Shown: in pieces, positions 31,988 through 44,737 of the stretch
How positions within the stretch are numbered: the first letter of the stretch is position 1
How the letters are laid out: the number at the start of each line of letters is the position of its first letter
NCBI GenBank assembly: GCA_000467715.1
Contig: AJFK01000613.1
Span: 1 to 64,000 of the forward strand
Length of the DNA: 64,000 nt
Direction of reading: 5' to 3'
Source of the DNA: Hysterium pulicare CBS 123377
Taxonomy: Eukaryota > Ascomycota > Dothideomycetes > Hysteriales > Hysteriaceae
Made by a program: the position numbers and the translations under genes
Notes under the pieces: model-generated
What the model saw: only the letters and a program-made list of their open reading frames with translations
Told to the model about the DNA's origin: nothing
Database searches by the model: none

Positions 31988-33396
31988 TTTAGCATTGTGG
32001 CGTCGCTTGGTCTCAGAAAATGGTGGTAGCCCACTGCATGGAGAGGTAGAGATTGCATTTGGTGTCACGTTGATTTACGTTGTTACTGCATTTGCTGGTG
32101 GATTGTCGGCCTCGATAGGCGGACGGGGGAGTTTGGGCATCCCTGTAGATATTGGCCTCTTGTTCTTAGCATGCCTTGCACAGGCCCGCCATGTAGTCGT
32201 CTTAATAACAAAATTCTCCATCATGCCGTGGTTCTGACCGTGTAGATCTTGTGCGGCGGAGGTGGTCGGCGAGTGGGAAACGGGCCACAGGCTGTGCGGC
32301 CCAGGTGCTCCCTGGAGGCGTGTTTGAGGGGGTGTCACAGGCAGGCACGGCAGAAAGCAGCTGGGCACTTGGAGCTGGGCCCGTCTGTGTAGTTTTGGCA
32401 GAATGGCCATCCGGCGAGCTGTCAAGTCGCTGCACCCGGCGCTCGAAACAGCCGTGACAGAGCGAGAGGGAGCTCGCTTCAGCTGTGCGTGTCCCGCTCG
32501 GGAGGTGACACGGCAGGCGTGGGCTCATCATTCATGCCCTTATCCCTCTGGAGGCGCGCGAATTGCGGGCTCCCTTGTGACCACCCGCCGTTTTTGTCGC
32601 CCATTCCGCAGGGTCCGTGGAGCAGAGTGGAGCGTTTGCGTGGTCGTGGCCAACGTGCGTGTGCAACGTCTTTCGGTGCCTCCCCCAGCGCTGCCCGCCC
32701 CGCCTTCGACATCTCCAGCATCATCATCGCTCGCTCTTCGACGCCCAGTGCCACAGCGCCCCGGAGGCACGGTACGCCTCCACGTTGTCGACCACTGACC
32801 GACTCGAGCGCTGAGGAGGCGCCATGGTCGCGATAGGAGCATCGAGTCCGTCGCCCTCTCACCTGACTGTCATGTTGAGCTGGCCGCAGTGACTGATCGA
32901 TTGTTCTTTGTCCATCCGCAGGCCAACAAGGTACATGTACCAGCAACACCGACCCTGCAGCGTCCCTCCGACCACCCAATATTCCGGTGCAGATGCCTAC
33001 CTCTGAGATCACCGTCCCTAGCCAATCCCTCGCCGTCTTGGGCCTCACCCTTCCGACTTGGGCTCGCTGAGATCCAGATTTGACACCCCACATTGTCACT
33101 TGCATCGCTACATCCACCACCTCCATGCACCAACCCGTCGCGCCTACGAGGACGTAAGAGCCCCTTGGAATTGTACATACCACGCCTTCCATCGTCTTCG
33201 AGAAGCTCGCACCTCCACTGCATTCTCCAAAGCACCCCGTGCCTGCTCTCTGCAGCCGTCGCGATCCATCTCAACGCCTCCAGGACTTGTCCACCCACCT
33301 TACACTCGTTACTACTTGCGCGCGGATCTTTGCCTTCAAGAAGCTCGTCGCATATAATTATCCTATATATCCGCCTGTTGGTCTGGATCTTTCTGC
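31988..33396. other. Long GC-rich leader/intergenic region
   Basis: This runs from the chitin synthase stop to the next start. It is GC-rich, with few stops on either strand, and minus-strand frames of 237 and 226 codons (32479-33192, 32870-33550) overlap plus-strand ones. Their Arg/Ser/Gly-rich products have no domain, and the plus strand is pyrimidine-rich towards 33390, so I read it as promoter and long 5' UTR of the WD40 gene. Confidence 0.45.
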
Positions 33397-35534
33397 ATGG
33401 AGGCCTCCATGGCCAGCTCAGATTCCCCCACTGTGCTCGATTTAATTGTCTCACAGATGCAAGACCTCGAACCATATATGGAAGAGGATTCCGATCATTC
33501 TGCACCACACTCTGACTACTTCTCCGCCTCCGAGCCCTCGCCCTCTCCATTCATGGACAACAGACCTCCCCAAAGCATCTTCGAGGAGGACGTGTCAGAC
33601 GCGGAAGACGACCAGCCGGGAGGGATTACTCTGATGATGGACATGATGGAAGAGAACCCAGAGGCCTCACCACAGATTGGATCAATAATCGTCCCGCAAC
33701 TTCCCACGTACGCTTCCTTCTATCCTATGTATACAGCGCCATCGGGGTTGTCTCTCCCAGACGGCTCGATACTGCCAGCTGGGGATGACGTGAGCGCCCA
33801 CCAATATTGGGACCCCACACACGGAGACCATCAAACAACTCCCTCCAGTGCGTACCCCAATTTATTTGAAGATCCACAACCGGTCCTTCACTATGATATC
33901 ACTACTGGGTTTGCCTTCGATGATTATACCAACCCTGAGATGGGCACTGTTCCTGGACCACAAGACTTTCAGGATATCTGCAGGTTCTTCAATATGTTGA
34001 AGTCGAAATGTCTTCAGACACAGAACAGTCCGAAGTTGTACGGAAAGCTTGAAGGCGTCAAGCAACCGGAGACAGTCACCAGAGATGAACTCGAGGGTGA
34101 CCGGTACGATATGCAAGGCATTGATTGGGAAGAATTCAATGCCACGAGAGATTTCGTCAGATCAGAGAGAAATGAATGGCAAAGGGAGAAATCGGCTCAG
34201 TACTCTCGGCATGCTGCCAAGACAAAGCCTCTACGGGTACGGGTAAGCCATTTCTGATTCCCCGATTCGATGGCATTTATGCAGAGTGTCAAAATCTTTA
34301 ATCTGTCAGTTATGAAATGCAACCTTGAGCTGATCATGTATAGTCAGCCAAAACAATTCCAAATACTGGGAATTTCTTCTCCTTCCGTCGAATGAACACT
34401 ATCCATCGAGTGTCAGTTCCGCATTTCCAACTCCGGAATCTCCTTGCCGCTACTTCTAGGAGTGACATCTACTATGCTACAAGTTCGAAGGTCATGTGCA
34501 CCAATGCTTCAGGGCGGAAGGAGTCGTGCGTGATGGATCTCACTAGAAATATACTAGAAACAGATCCATTCTCAATAACCAGCTTGGCAGCGTCTGACGA
34601 TGTGCTGATAGCCGGCGGATTCAATGGCGAATACGCTCTAACAAACCTAAATTCGGAATACGGCACACCACCCACTCTCGGCCGCGCCACGAATGAGCAC
34701 AACGGCATCACAAACCACGTCCACACCTTCTACGATCACACCAGCGGCCGACCGCAAGGCGCCTTTTGCTCAAACGACAAACACCTCCGAATCCTCGACT
34801 GCACCACCGATCAATTCATCTACAACTTCTCCTACGACAATCCCATAAACTGCTCCGCAACCGCCCCCAACGGCCGCCTGCGCGTAGTCGTAGGCGACTT
34901 CAACGAGACCCTCATCACAAACGCAGAGACAGGCGAAGCCTTCGAAACCCTCCCCTCGCATTCCGACGACGTCTTCGCCTGCGCCTGGGCCGACGACGGA
35001 ATCCACATAGCGACCGGAGCGCAGGACTCGACCGTCGTAGTCTGGGATGCAAGGTGGTTCCAGCAACCTCTCACCGTCATCCAATCCGAACTCTCCATCC
35101 CTCGCTCGCTACAGTTTTCCCCCGTCGGCGGAGGACCCCGCCTACTCTTCTCCGCCGAAGCAGACGACTTCGTGAATGTCATTGATGCGGTAAGCTTCGA
35201 GAAACGCCAGCTGTTCGATTTCTTTGGTCCGACGGGCGGGATGGCTATTACGCCCGATGGATCCTCTCTTTTCGTCGCGAATACAGATCGGAGGTTCGGA
35301 GGCATCATGGAGTTTGAGCGTATTGGCTTTGGACAGAGGCATAATTCCGCTTCATCCAGGCGTGTAGATGATGATAACAAGCGCTCTTCCCCCTCCCCAT
35401 CCTCCTACCCGAGCGACTCGAACGCTTGGGACTGGCTACCAGAGCGCGAAATGAATTACGATGCGAGAGTTCAGCTTTCGGGGCATCAGAGGAGGAGAAG
35501 GGGCTTGGTTGGGCTTGGGGAGTTGATTGTTTGA
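33397..35534 (+). CDS. WD40-repeat protein, C2A9.03-like
   Basis: Exons 33397-34242 and 34344-35534 encode 678 residues. The N-terminal 200 residues are acidic and disordered (EEDSDHS, EEDVSDAEDD). A conserved segment GIDWEEFNATRDFVRSERN then leads into FFSFRRMNTIHR across the intron. The rest forms WD40 blades, for example HSDDVFACAWADDGIHIATG followed by DSTVVVWDAR, and SLQFSPVGGGPRLLFSAEADDFVNVID. This layout resembles the uncharacterised fungal WD-repeat proteins related to S. pombe C2A9.03 (DUF2415-containing). Molecular role is unknown; WD40 folds serve as protein-binding scaffolds. The intron joins in phase 0 (donor GTAAGC, acceptor TATAG). A long leader upstream suggests translational or developmental control, which is inference. 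Confidence 0.85.
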
Positions 35535-36306
35535 TCACCTCCTTCTCACCTCCTATCCCCAAGATTTGAACTTATTCTTATCCCACCTCCAATTGCAGAT
35601 GACAAAAACTTCATATTCCCTTTCGGACTTTATTCAAAAAATACCTTTTACCTCTCTTTTCTCCATGATTCTTCTTCTTCCAACAAAGTATCAGAATAGG
35701 GTCCGGCTGGTTTTGCTTTTCAATCAATGGCATGGGAACGGGATTTCTGTCTGAATCGCTTTTGTATGCATGGGATGGGATGGGATGGGATGGGCGGCAT
35801 GCATGGGAAGGCACAGTCTGATTTATGTAGTGCATTTGGGATTGGCGCGTTTTGTGGGACATGCATGTGGGTTTTCTGTGCTTCCAGCGCCTATCTTCAT
35901 AAACGCGTAGATGATTTATGTATTCAATAGCCTACTTATTTCATGCACTTTCTATTTTTTCTTTTGCCTAGACATGATTGCTCAATGCTAGATGACACCA
36001 TCCTTTTTGAATGTTGTATGTTTAGAACAAGATGCATGCTTATATCAATCCAGCTTAGATGCCCGTCGTACATGAGAGGCGTCTGAGCTGGAAGAGAGTA
36101 GAAATAAAGTAATCCCACGTCAAAGAGCATTTTGCAAGGGTGCGAAGGGGGTGATCAGTAACAGCAAGATATATATATGTCATCGGTGCAAGTGTCTCAT
36201 GCATACTACATAATGTCGTTCTCTGCTAATGCCTTGCTCGGGACTTACAAGCAAGCAAACCTCTCACCCCACAGCCATCCAACCATGTACAACATCTCAC
36301 ACTCCC
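35535..36306. other. Convergent intergenic region
   Basis: This lies between the WD40 gene (+) and the hydrolase gene (-). It is T-rich, with a pentanucleotide repeat and no supported gene. Confidence 0.4.
35770..35794 (+). repeat. TGGGA pentanucleotide microsatellite
   Basis: About five TGGGA units in the 3' intergenic region, flanked by GCATGCATGGG. Confidence 0.8.
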
Positions 36307-38930
36307 TCACCCTCCCTCACCCTCCCCAAACCCATGAACCCTCCACCCATTCCCCCCACTGGTCTGCATTCCCTCCAAACTCCGCATCAACCCCTCCATA
36401 ACCCTATTCCCGTTCCCCCAAGTCAAGAAATCTCTCATCAAGCCCCAACTGCCCGTATCGGCGAACCTGAGCGCGAGTTCGCGCTGGTCGCGCATGGCGA
36501 TCATGGTCTCGTACGAAGTGACGGTAAGGTTGCGCCATTGGTCGTCGTGGTAGTTGGATATAGGGCAGATGGTGTTTGGTGGGGGGAGATCGCCGGTTTG
36601 GAAGTAGTTGCGGACGTGGAGGAGGGTGCAGAGTGAGGGGCTGGAAATGGAACAGTGCTAGATACGGGTTAGTTGAAGAAGAGCGGGAGGAAAATCAGGC
36701 TGTTGAGAGAAGCGGTGAAGGGAGGTAAAGATGGAAGCCGAATATGAGAAGTGGTATGATAGGGCAATAGGAGTGATTGGGGGTATGCAGAGATTAACGT
36801 TAACATGAGAATATAATATTAACTCACCCCGGCGGAATCCTGCACCAAAACTCTACTGCCTTCGAATCCTCTCGCCATCTTGATTGCGCTTCCAACAGGC
36901 GTCACTGGATCTGCTGTATTCCCAATCCACAATATGGGATGCGCCGTCTTGGCCTTGAAGGGTCCTCGGAATCTATACAAAGGACGAAATCCCCATCCAG
37001 TACACCTCAATCTTATCTTTGCCCAGATAGCGCCGGCGGCCGGACTCTTCTTATCCAGCTCTCGCCAATACGTGTCGAATGTTGTAGAGTTCATCTCAGT
37101 TTGGTCGTCGCCATCCGAGCACAAAATAGCATTTTGTGCTGTAGATGTCGAAGCCACGGGAGCTGAGCTGTTCCTAGCGCAGGTGTACGTATGTCCGGCC
37201 TGGAGGACAGGAGCAATGACTGTGCCGTCCCGGCGTTCGATCGATGCAAGGATCCTGGACACAATGGGGAAAGCTAGTTGAGGTGTGTAGAGGGCGCCGA
37301 AGACAAGCCCCTTGATATCGCTATATGTAATAATTTCAGGGCCTGTTTCTAGAGTGACAGGAAGCGGGTTATGGTATAACCCATTTATGATGTTTTGAAG
37401 GCGGGTGCGGATCTCTGCAGGCGTAGACCCTGGGGCAGCGAGTTCGCACTTCTCAGGTCCAAGAGTTGCACACGTTGTGTAGAAGGAATCCATGACCTTT
37501 TCGGTGTCGTCGAGATTGTCGGTCCAGAGGGTCTTATAATAGTCTGGCGCATCGACGACGCCGTCGAGGATCAAGCGACCTACACGAGACGGAAACATGG
37601 CGGCGAAGGTACTGCCTAGGTATGAGCCATATGAGAAACCCCAATACTGCAGTTTCACTGTGTCCGCCTTGTAAATAGGTGCTCGGTACCCTGATGGAGG
37701 AGTCATGGGTCTTCCTATCTGGTTTGATAGCATATCCAGCTCAGTGAAGTATAACTCCCCAGTATGTGCTGTCCATTCATCATGTCGTTCAATAATCTCA
37801 AGCATGTCCCGAGCAACGGACGCCGTAGTAAGGTACTGCTTGATGTCTCCGTCTTTCTCCAGTGACATGTTACACGAGGATCCGTAGGCGTGGGTCATCG
37901 ACCATAACCGTCCCAAGGCTGCATCAGAGCTTCCAAGAATGCCTTCCCCGGATTCTCTAAGGTCCCACGACCATGCATGTGCCAGATCAAGAGAGCACAT
38001 CGCACCTGGCTCCGTCTCTCCAACGCCACGTGGATCGAAACTTAGAATATCGTAATATCTGGCCTCAGAGTCGACGTTATCAAGTGTCGGTTTTTCAGCT
38101 GAATCAACAATTGTCTGAAGCTGTGTTCCTGCACTTGATACAAGCCCAATTCCAGAGCCTCCAGGGCCGCCTGGATTGACAAGAATCGGCCCAGCGTATC
38201 TCGGATCCGTAACCGGGACTTTGGCGGGGAGCTTTGCAATGGCCAGACTGATAGTCTTGGTCGGGTAGGTTCCATTCCAGTAGTCCAGTGGAAGTTCTAA
38301 TTTGGCGCATTGTAGTCTGTTGTAACATGGGTGGAATTCGAGTTGTTTGGATGCGCGAATCTAAGTGAGCTCAGCGTCATGATTACTTTCGAATTGGGAA
38401 CGGATCGAGTAGTATTGATAGACAAATAGGAAATGTTGGATTTCGTGACCGGCTGAAGCTATTGCGGGCCCATTTGAATGTATTCAGTCTTCTAGTGCCA
38501 TTCAATTGGCCGGCGTACTGGCGCAGGAGCCGATAGCCTAGAGACTACCGTTGTTGGTCATGTCCTGGGATTCATCGGTATAGGCGAGTAAGACGGCTCT
38601 GGTATCACAAGCTCTCACGTCTACCGTGTGAAGTGAAAGTGATGTTTTAAATGGTGTTGGATAGCTGCTGGAGGAAATTTAACTCACAGCGGACCATTTG
38701 AATAGCCGTGCCTGCTCCAGTAGCTCTAATTGAGAACTTGTATGAGCCGGTGGTTCAGGACTCGGACTGGAATAGGGCAAGATTAACTCGCTCGACCAGA
38801 GACGCACAAGCGACAGGTAAATAAGAAGAGTGAATGTGGCTTGTGCGGCAACAGCTAGAGCCTTGTTCCTCCGTCGAGGCGAGGCCGCGACCGGCGCTGG
38901 TAACGACGATTGGCCCTTCATAATCTGCAT
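36307..38930 (-). CDS. Membrane-anchored TAP-like alpha/beta hydrolase
   Basis: Exons about 38688-38930, 36828-38360 and 36307-36657 encode roughly 708 residues. It is an alpha/beta hydrolase of the tripeptidyl aminopeptidase (TAP, peptidase S33-like) group. A basic N-terminus precedes one hydrophobic helix (TFTLLIYLSLVRLW), which suggests a type II membrane protein with a lumenal or extracellular catalytic domain. Next come HPCYNRLQCAKLELPLDY and NPGGPGGSG (oxyanion loop). The nucleophile elbow is GFSYGS, the catalytic Asp lies in GNTADPVTP, and the His is in the HCS motif that starts exon 3, with the TAP C-terminal domain around it. Cysteines fit an oxidising compartment. The 327 nt first intron is long and may hide a small exon. 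An upstream in-frame ATG at 39062 would lengthen the cytosolic tail. The substrate is unknown; peptide N-termini are likely. Confidence 0.85.
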
Positions 38931-39840
38931 TCCATGAAGCGATTTCTCGTGGAAGATGCTGATGAAGAATGAAGACAGTCCGAATAGTGGTGAAGAATAG
39001 GCAGCAAGTTGCGTAAACAACCGCCTCAGGCGGGGTTGGAGGGAAGGATTCTGAAGATCCAACGGCAGGACCGGGTGACTTCCGCATCAGGACACGAAGA
39101 TCCTGTGGCGTGCACAGCCGTCATGCAGGTTCAGACTGCTCAGGTCTCTGACGAGCAGTCGCAGAGAAATTGGACTTGCTAGCAGAGCGTTTGAACATGT
39201 TTTCTATGGAGAGACGAGCTATTGTAAGCGTTGGAGGTCGTCCGCAAGCTGTCACAGTTAGCAGGTAGGGCCGATGGATGGATGGATGGCAGGGACCACT
39301 CTGCGGACGCTACAGCTGCATCTACCTATCCCAGGTGGGCTAACCGGGAATAGAAGGTTATCGAGAGTTTGGTGTTCAAACTCGAACCTCACTCATTCGA
39401 CGTACTTGGAGGAGCATAATGAACTCCGCAGCGAGTCGTGTCACCTTGCAGTCTCAGTGTGTACCCTCATCGGCCATCACTCCGAGCACGCAGTCGAGAG
39501 GAACGCAGGTAAGAAACTTTTTCGATAGCAGCACGCCCTGATTCCAAGATGGGTATCAATCATCTCAATGTGTACCAGCCGGACTCGCAATTCCCTGATC
39601 CTCCCCTGAAGCATTGTCGCAGCTACAAGAGATCATTAACTCTCCAGCGCCAAGTGAGCCCATGATCGGATCCCTAAAAACAAGAAAACACAAGACAGCA
39701 TCTGCAGACTTAGATGAGGACCTGCCAGAACACCATGCATAGTACCACCCGTAGCTTTTACTTTCCCGGTCGGCATCAGTCTGAATGGTCCCCATGAACA
39801 GCCGTAAAGAATGAGTCGGCGCCTGGAGTCTACGCAGAAT
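38931..39840. other. Intergenic region with GATG repeat
   Basis: This holds the promoter of the hydrolase gene and the 3' side of the RRM gene. A short GATG tandem run lies at 39273-39288. ORFs here are not coding-like. Confidence 0.4.
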
Positions 39841-40771
39841 CTACCATTGGCCTCCACCCTGGCCTTGACTCTGGTCGTACCCACCCTGCTCTTGGCCTCC
39901 TCCGTATCCACGGCCGCCGCCGCCGCCTTGACGACTATAGCCACCTCCACCACCGCCGGAATAGGAGTCTTGACCGCCGGAGCCGCCGCCTCCCCAGTTG
40001 CCTGCTCCACCATAACCACCTCCTGTGTTAACCGTTATTCTCTACTCGAGTGCAATGTGGGAGACCAATAGTCACTTACCTCCGGATCGTCCACCATATC
40101 CGCCGCCTCCGCCTCCTAGTAGAGAACATCAATCAGCATGCAATATAAAGGGAAGGAAGGTGGGCTCATTCATACCGTAACTCCCACCACCGCCACCATA
40201 GCTTCCTCCTCCACGGCCGCCTTGGTTGTATCCACCACGTCCGCCGTAGCCTCCTCCGCCGCCGCCGCCACCTCCTCCGGAACGGTCGGACGCTTTGTCA
40301 ACGCGGATGGTACGTCCATCAAATCTTTAGTTGCAATTAGTCAGACGTCGAGGTGTAACACATAGCGAGGACAAGTTTCCTGCACTACACAAAGGGACCA
40401 ATCGTGGTTTGCGACGTTATCGCTATCGATAGCCCACGTGTGGAAGGAACAAAGAATTAAACATACTCGATATTGTTCATCTGCTGTATGGCCGTTTCGG
40501 CTTCAGAGTCTTGCGCATAGCGAACAAAGCCAAAACCGCGGCTACGGCCGGTGTCGCGATCCTTTACGACGATCTGTGGTAATGTCAGAAAGACGAAAGG
40601 AAGCATGGGGCGAGCAAGCGACGCACAGCCTCCTCCACGGTGCCGAACTCCTCGAACTTCTGGCGGAGGGTAGCATCATCGGTATGCCAGGCGAGGCCGC
40701 TAAAACATGTGGTTAGCACACGTATCGCGACAGGTTTGTTAGTGTACGTACCCAATGAACAGTTTTGACAT
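39841..40771 (-). CDS. Glycine-rich RNA-binding protein (one RRM)
   Basis: A six-exon gene of about 185 residues. Exon 1 (40752-40771) encodes only MSKLFIG, with RNP2 (LFIGGL) completed in exon 2. Exon 3 holds RNP1 (RGFGFVRY), and the RRM ends in exon 4 at [12 protein letters not shown]. The remaining about 105 residues are Gly-rich with Tyr, Ser, Arg and Gln ([13 protein letters not shown], then [14 protein letters not shown]), split over three exons by introns near 40117-40176 and 40025-40078. Introns fall between Gly codons in phases that keep the frame. Such proteins (plant GRP7, animal CIRBP/RBM3 style) bind RNA and act in cold or stress responses and mRNA stability; nuclear-cytoplasmic shuttling is typical. 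The Gly/Tyr tail is expected to be disordered and prone to condensate formation. Confidence 0.92.
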
Positions 40772-42656
40772 GATGTCGCGTATCGAACGTTCTACTCGGA
40801 TCTCAATTCACACACTCATCTCAAATCGCGCACGGAAAACAGCAACTCAGAATGACGACAGAGTAGAAAATGAAAAGTACAGCAGGGCAAAGCAGGTGAG
40901 GTGGTCAAGAGAGGAATCCCGCAGCGGAATTGGCTCCAGGAACGGCGGGCAGTAGAGAGCATGACGAAGGAACGAACATTTGATCTCAGGTCAACGTGAG
41001 TGATGACTTTGCGAAAGCGCCAAATAGACGTGGCACTGAGGATGGAGTGGTAAGTCAGGGTTTGTGAGGTTGAAGTGGTTGAAAATTTGATGCTCTAGGA
41101 AGAAGAGCGTGGAGGTGGGAGAAATGGCGGGGCAAAAAGAAAAGATTGCAACTTTGAAGTAGACAAGCCCCTCCACAAGGTGAAAGAAAAGGCCGCTAAC
41201 GAGAACAATCTACTCACGCTATGTGTTAAGAGGCGCACAAATAGGTTATGACAGGTTCAGGGAAGCAGGCAAGAAACGGACGGGTCTGTGATTGCGTGGC
41301 CCGGGAAAGGTCAAATATCACGGCATTCGGATCTCTGATACGCACAGCGACCAGGCAGCCGGCCAGCAGCCCAATGCCTGAGGGCGAGCCAAGGGCATGA
41401 TGAAGACTCTTGCACATATGGACCGCCATCCCGTGTCTAAAAAGTCATGCGGCCTATGACTAGCCCAGGCCCTATAAGGCCCAATGAAAAATCCGGGACT
41501 TTGTGCCACTGTCTGGGCCGAATTGTGCCTTATATGCGAATGCGCCGCCGAGCGGATGCTTCATGGGCTCGGCACGACCACCACTCACCGCGACGCCCGG
41601 GCAAATGCCGTCTTGCAACAGAGCGCATTGGAGCGCAGAACAGCCTGCCCGCCGCAATTGGGCTGGCGAGCATCAACAATCGCCAGAGTGGTTTGGAAAA
41701 GGCGTGTGGGTGCCGAGTTAGCCATGCGGACGGGCGATGAGGGAGGGTTTAAAGAAGCTTATCAACAAGATTATCATGGAGAGAAGACCGCGAAGATCCT
41801 GGCGCCCAAGACGGCCTGGCTCGTGCGCATCCGGCAAGCAGCAGCAGCAGCTAGGCGCACAGCTGGGCGAGAGAATAGGCGAGCAGCAACCACTGTCAGC
41901 CCTTTAACACCACACATATCGGGTCTGGGTTGGGCATGGTGCGCTCGTCCTGGATCCACGCGGTGCGGAGGAACTGTAGCAGCTCTTACAGCTCTTACAG
42001 GGCCACGCCACCGTGGCCATGCTTCGTTTTTTAACGTTCCCTTGTCCGGGCCAATCAGACATGGCCATTCACGCCACATCCATATCTGAAGCCTCCCGTG
42101 CCAGCCATATGAACATGAACAACGTTAACAGAGTGATATATGCTCCTCCAAGGCGATCTCTCCATAATCCTGCTCGCTATCATAGCTTTCCTTCCCGAGT
42201 CGTGGACGTACGCGGATGCGTTCTTTCCCAGAATGATAGCCGACCACTCACGATTTGAGCGTTGACGCTCATCATAGCATTACCCGTGGACAACTTCACA
42301 CACCCAGCAAGATTCTTTGGACGGCTCCATCTACCTGCTGCAGCGAATGCAACAATCAGGCCAGGTATTGTGATAGCCCCCTTCACCTTACAGCATCGTG
42401 CAGCAGAAGTCACATTTTCCGTTACACAGAACCGGATTGCAATTGTACATTCTTTCGAAGAGCTTGTCTTTCTGCCTGGTGCCCGGTATCGCAGCTAGTA
42501 CTGCTTTACTCCCTAGTGCTGTACGACGGTATTGTTATGCTTCAGAAAGTCGGTGAGCTCGAGGAATCTCCCGTGTCCCAGGCGTCGAGTTTCCAGGCGC
42601 GGGACGGCTCGACCCAGACACCATAAGCATCGGCTCCTGGCTCGTAGGGGGCAACA
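40772..42656. other. Divergent intergenic region, 1.9 kb
   Basis: This lies between the RRM gene (-) and the disordered-protein gene (+). It is GC-rich around 41500-42050, where an artificial 201-codon plus ORF (41484-42089) overlaps stop-poor frames on the other strand. No domains, and no supported gene. Confidence 0.4.
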
Positions 42657-44737
42657 ATGGATATTCATCAATGGCTGGAGAGTACCGAGCTTCCTGAGCA
42701 GCCCCCGAGTCTTCCCGAGAGGTTGGACCTGCCCCCTTTCCTGCATCCAAAGGAAAACGCGAGACAACCCACCACCAAAAGCAGACACAGGAAGAAGCGA
42801 GCTTGGACGGACAGTTCGCTCCTCGAGACCCGGCAAAAGACTGACAGCACCCCTCCAATCGAGCGTGGGGCGGATACTGACGATGCAGCCGACGGAAGCA
42901 CTCCCAGTGGTGCTTCTGATCATTCGGACCCTCCAGCCGCGAGCGACAGCTCAAGCCACCAATACGCACGAAGACCCCGTCACAAACAGAAACTCGATCG
43001 TTACGAGCCTACGTCGAAGGATGTTAAGGAGCGGGGAACACAGAGATATAGGAAAGGGAAGAACGAATCGCGAAAATCGAGACGCAAGAATACGGAGCGA
43101 CCGGGAGTTGGGCTGGTTCAGAGCTTTCACGCCAAGAATGTTCCCAAAGACCGACTAACTGTGAGATGCTCATGAGGGTGTCTATCTGATCATGAGTTAG
43201 CTAATGATTGGTGCAGTTGAAGCCACGAGATAAACTAGGCATTTTCAACAAGGGGCGTGCATCATCACCAGTGAGAGGTCGTGGCCGTAAGCACCCTTCA
43301 TTGACGCCTTATGATCTTCCCCGCTCATAGCTGAGACTCTTTGCAGTCCCTGATCTTGTCTTCTCCGAGATGAAATTCCTACAAAAGAAGGGAGGGGCAG
43401 TGGGCGAGCAGCGCGAGCCAGAGGCCCAAAGAAAGCGACGCAAAAAGGATCACACCCACGCTAAAGAAGAAGAAATATCTGCATACTTCACGTCTACGCG
43501 ACCAGCGCTGGCGGAAAGGGACAGGAATGTTCAAGCGGAACCTGATCCGCAGCGGCGCGAATTTCTAGTTCCAAAAAGTGAACACAACCAGCAAAAGTCG
43601 GCCCAGGTTGACAACCCCGTACCGACCGTTGAATTACCCGGGAAGCTGTACTTGGGTTTCGGGACTAGGGGTCCTAGGCATGAAAGTACGAGCTACTTCT
43701 CGTGGTCTGATTCTACTCATGCACCCAGTGAGACTCCAAATTCTCGGCAGGCAGTGACGTCTATAAACACTGGTCAGCTTAACCCAAGTCAAAACGATCA
43801 GGAGAGACTAGACTTCAATACTGAGCGCCCTCTACGCCTGCACATCGATCAAAAATCACAGCTAAGTGACGTCGCGGAGGATAGAGAGGACCGTTTCGAT
43901 GTATCATCTCTCCCACCGTTAAGTGATCGAGGATCACAACAGAACCCCCTCCCTACTGGTTCTGCTCCCACCAGGGCAATTCGACGCTCACATCACGACA
44001 CTTCCAGATGGAGCGTAGAACTGACGTCCTCCCTTCCATCCAGTTCAACTCCCAACAGAACGGCGAAACAAATCCCCAATAAGCGAACACATACTTACGG
44101 CAGGAGGAATCCCATTGACAAGAAATCCCACTGTGAGCATTCGCAGCCTCATTGCGACGAGCCATTGCAAAATCATATATCGCAAAGAGACGGTAGGGAC
44201 GATTTGGAACCGCAGACTTCTTCTTCTTTAGGAAGACTACTACGAGAATGTGATTCTGTATTTGCCCCTAGGAACACCACTGAAGATGAGCGCTCTCGCA
44301 CGGAAAACGTGCAAAGAGCGCCCATAATCGCAAAAGACGAGATAATGCAAGGAAAACCTGGGTTTCACGAAGCGGAAGAACAACCACCAACGCACTTACC
44401 ATTTGTCGGGTCCCATCGTCCTAGACTGCCAGTACTCGTTGGACCTAATATCTACGAAGGGCAAGCTCGACGAGTAAGTTTTGTGCCGGAGCCAGAGGTA
44501 CATTACGACGATTCGGAATGGGCATATGCGTTCGAAGAAGGGGCAGAGGAAGAAGACGCTTGGGTGGAGGATTATGGTCAAGATATATCCTTTGCGCTAG
44601 ACACAGCAGCGGCCGGAAACGCCGAACCAGTAGAGGAACTTGACTTTGCTTACGAGGAAGTGCAACCTCGCGCGCTCGATGAGCAAAGGGAACCGGATGC
44701 GCTGGAAGGTTTCTGGCGTCCTCACAAGCTGTACTGA
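42657..44737 (+). CDS. Disordered fungal protein, unknown function
   Basis: Exons 42657-43160, 43217-43286 and 43347-44737 encode 654 residues. Most of the chain is low-complexity and charged (Arg/Lys in the first 180 residues, Asp/Glu near the end), so it is likely intrinsically disordered. Three conserved-looking islands stand out: [19 protein letters not shown] before the first intron, [19 protein letters not shown] in the middle exon, and [15 protein letters not shown] at the start of exon 3. The C-terminus is acidic and aromatic ([19 protein letters not shown]) and ends with a short basic block (FWRPHKLY). The basic N-terminus and lack of signal or membrane segments suggest a nuclear protein, as inference only. 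Both introns have good donors and join in frame. It resembles poorly conserved hypothetical genes of related fungi; I cannot name a family. Confidence 0.72.

Noticed and set aside
32479-33550. Minus-strand ORFs of 237 and 226 codons
   Set aside because: GC-rich region lacking stops on both strands; Arg/Ser/Gly-biased products, no domain, overlapping frames. Kept only as a finding about the leader.
39355-39400. Possible tRNA (GTTCAAACTCGAACC)
   Set aside because: The T-loop-like string is not followed or preceded by pairing acceptor, D and anticodon stems.
41484-42089. Plus-strand ORF of 201 codons
   Set aside because: The composition is that of GC-rich non-coding DNA (Ala/Arg/Thr), other frames are equally open, and there is no promoter or homology.
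42513-42969. Minus-strand ORFs of 136-144 codons
   Set aside because: Antisense to exon 1 of the disordered-protein gene, which has proper introns and longer coding range.
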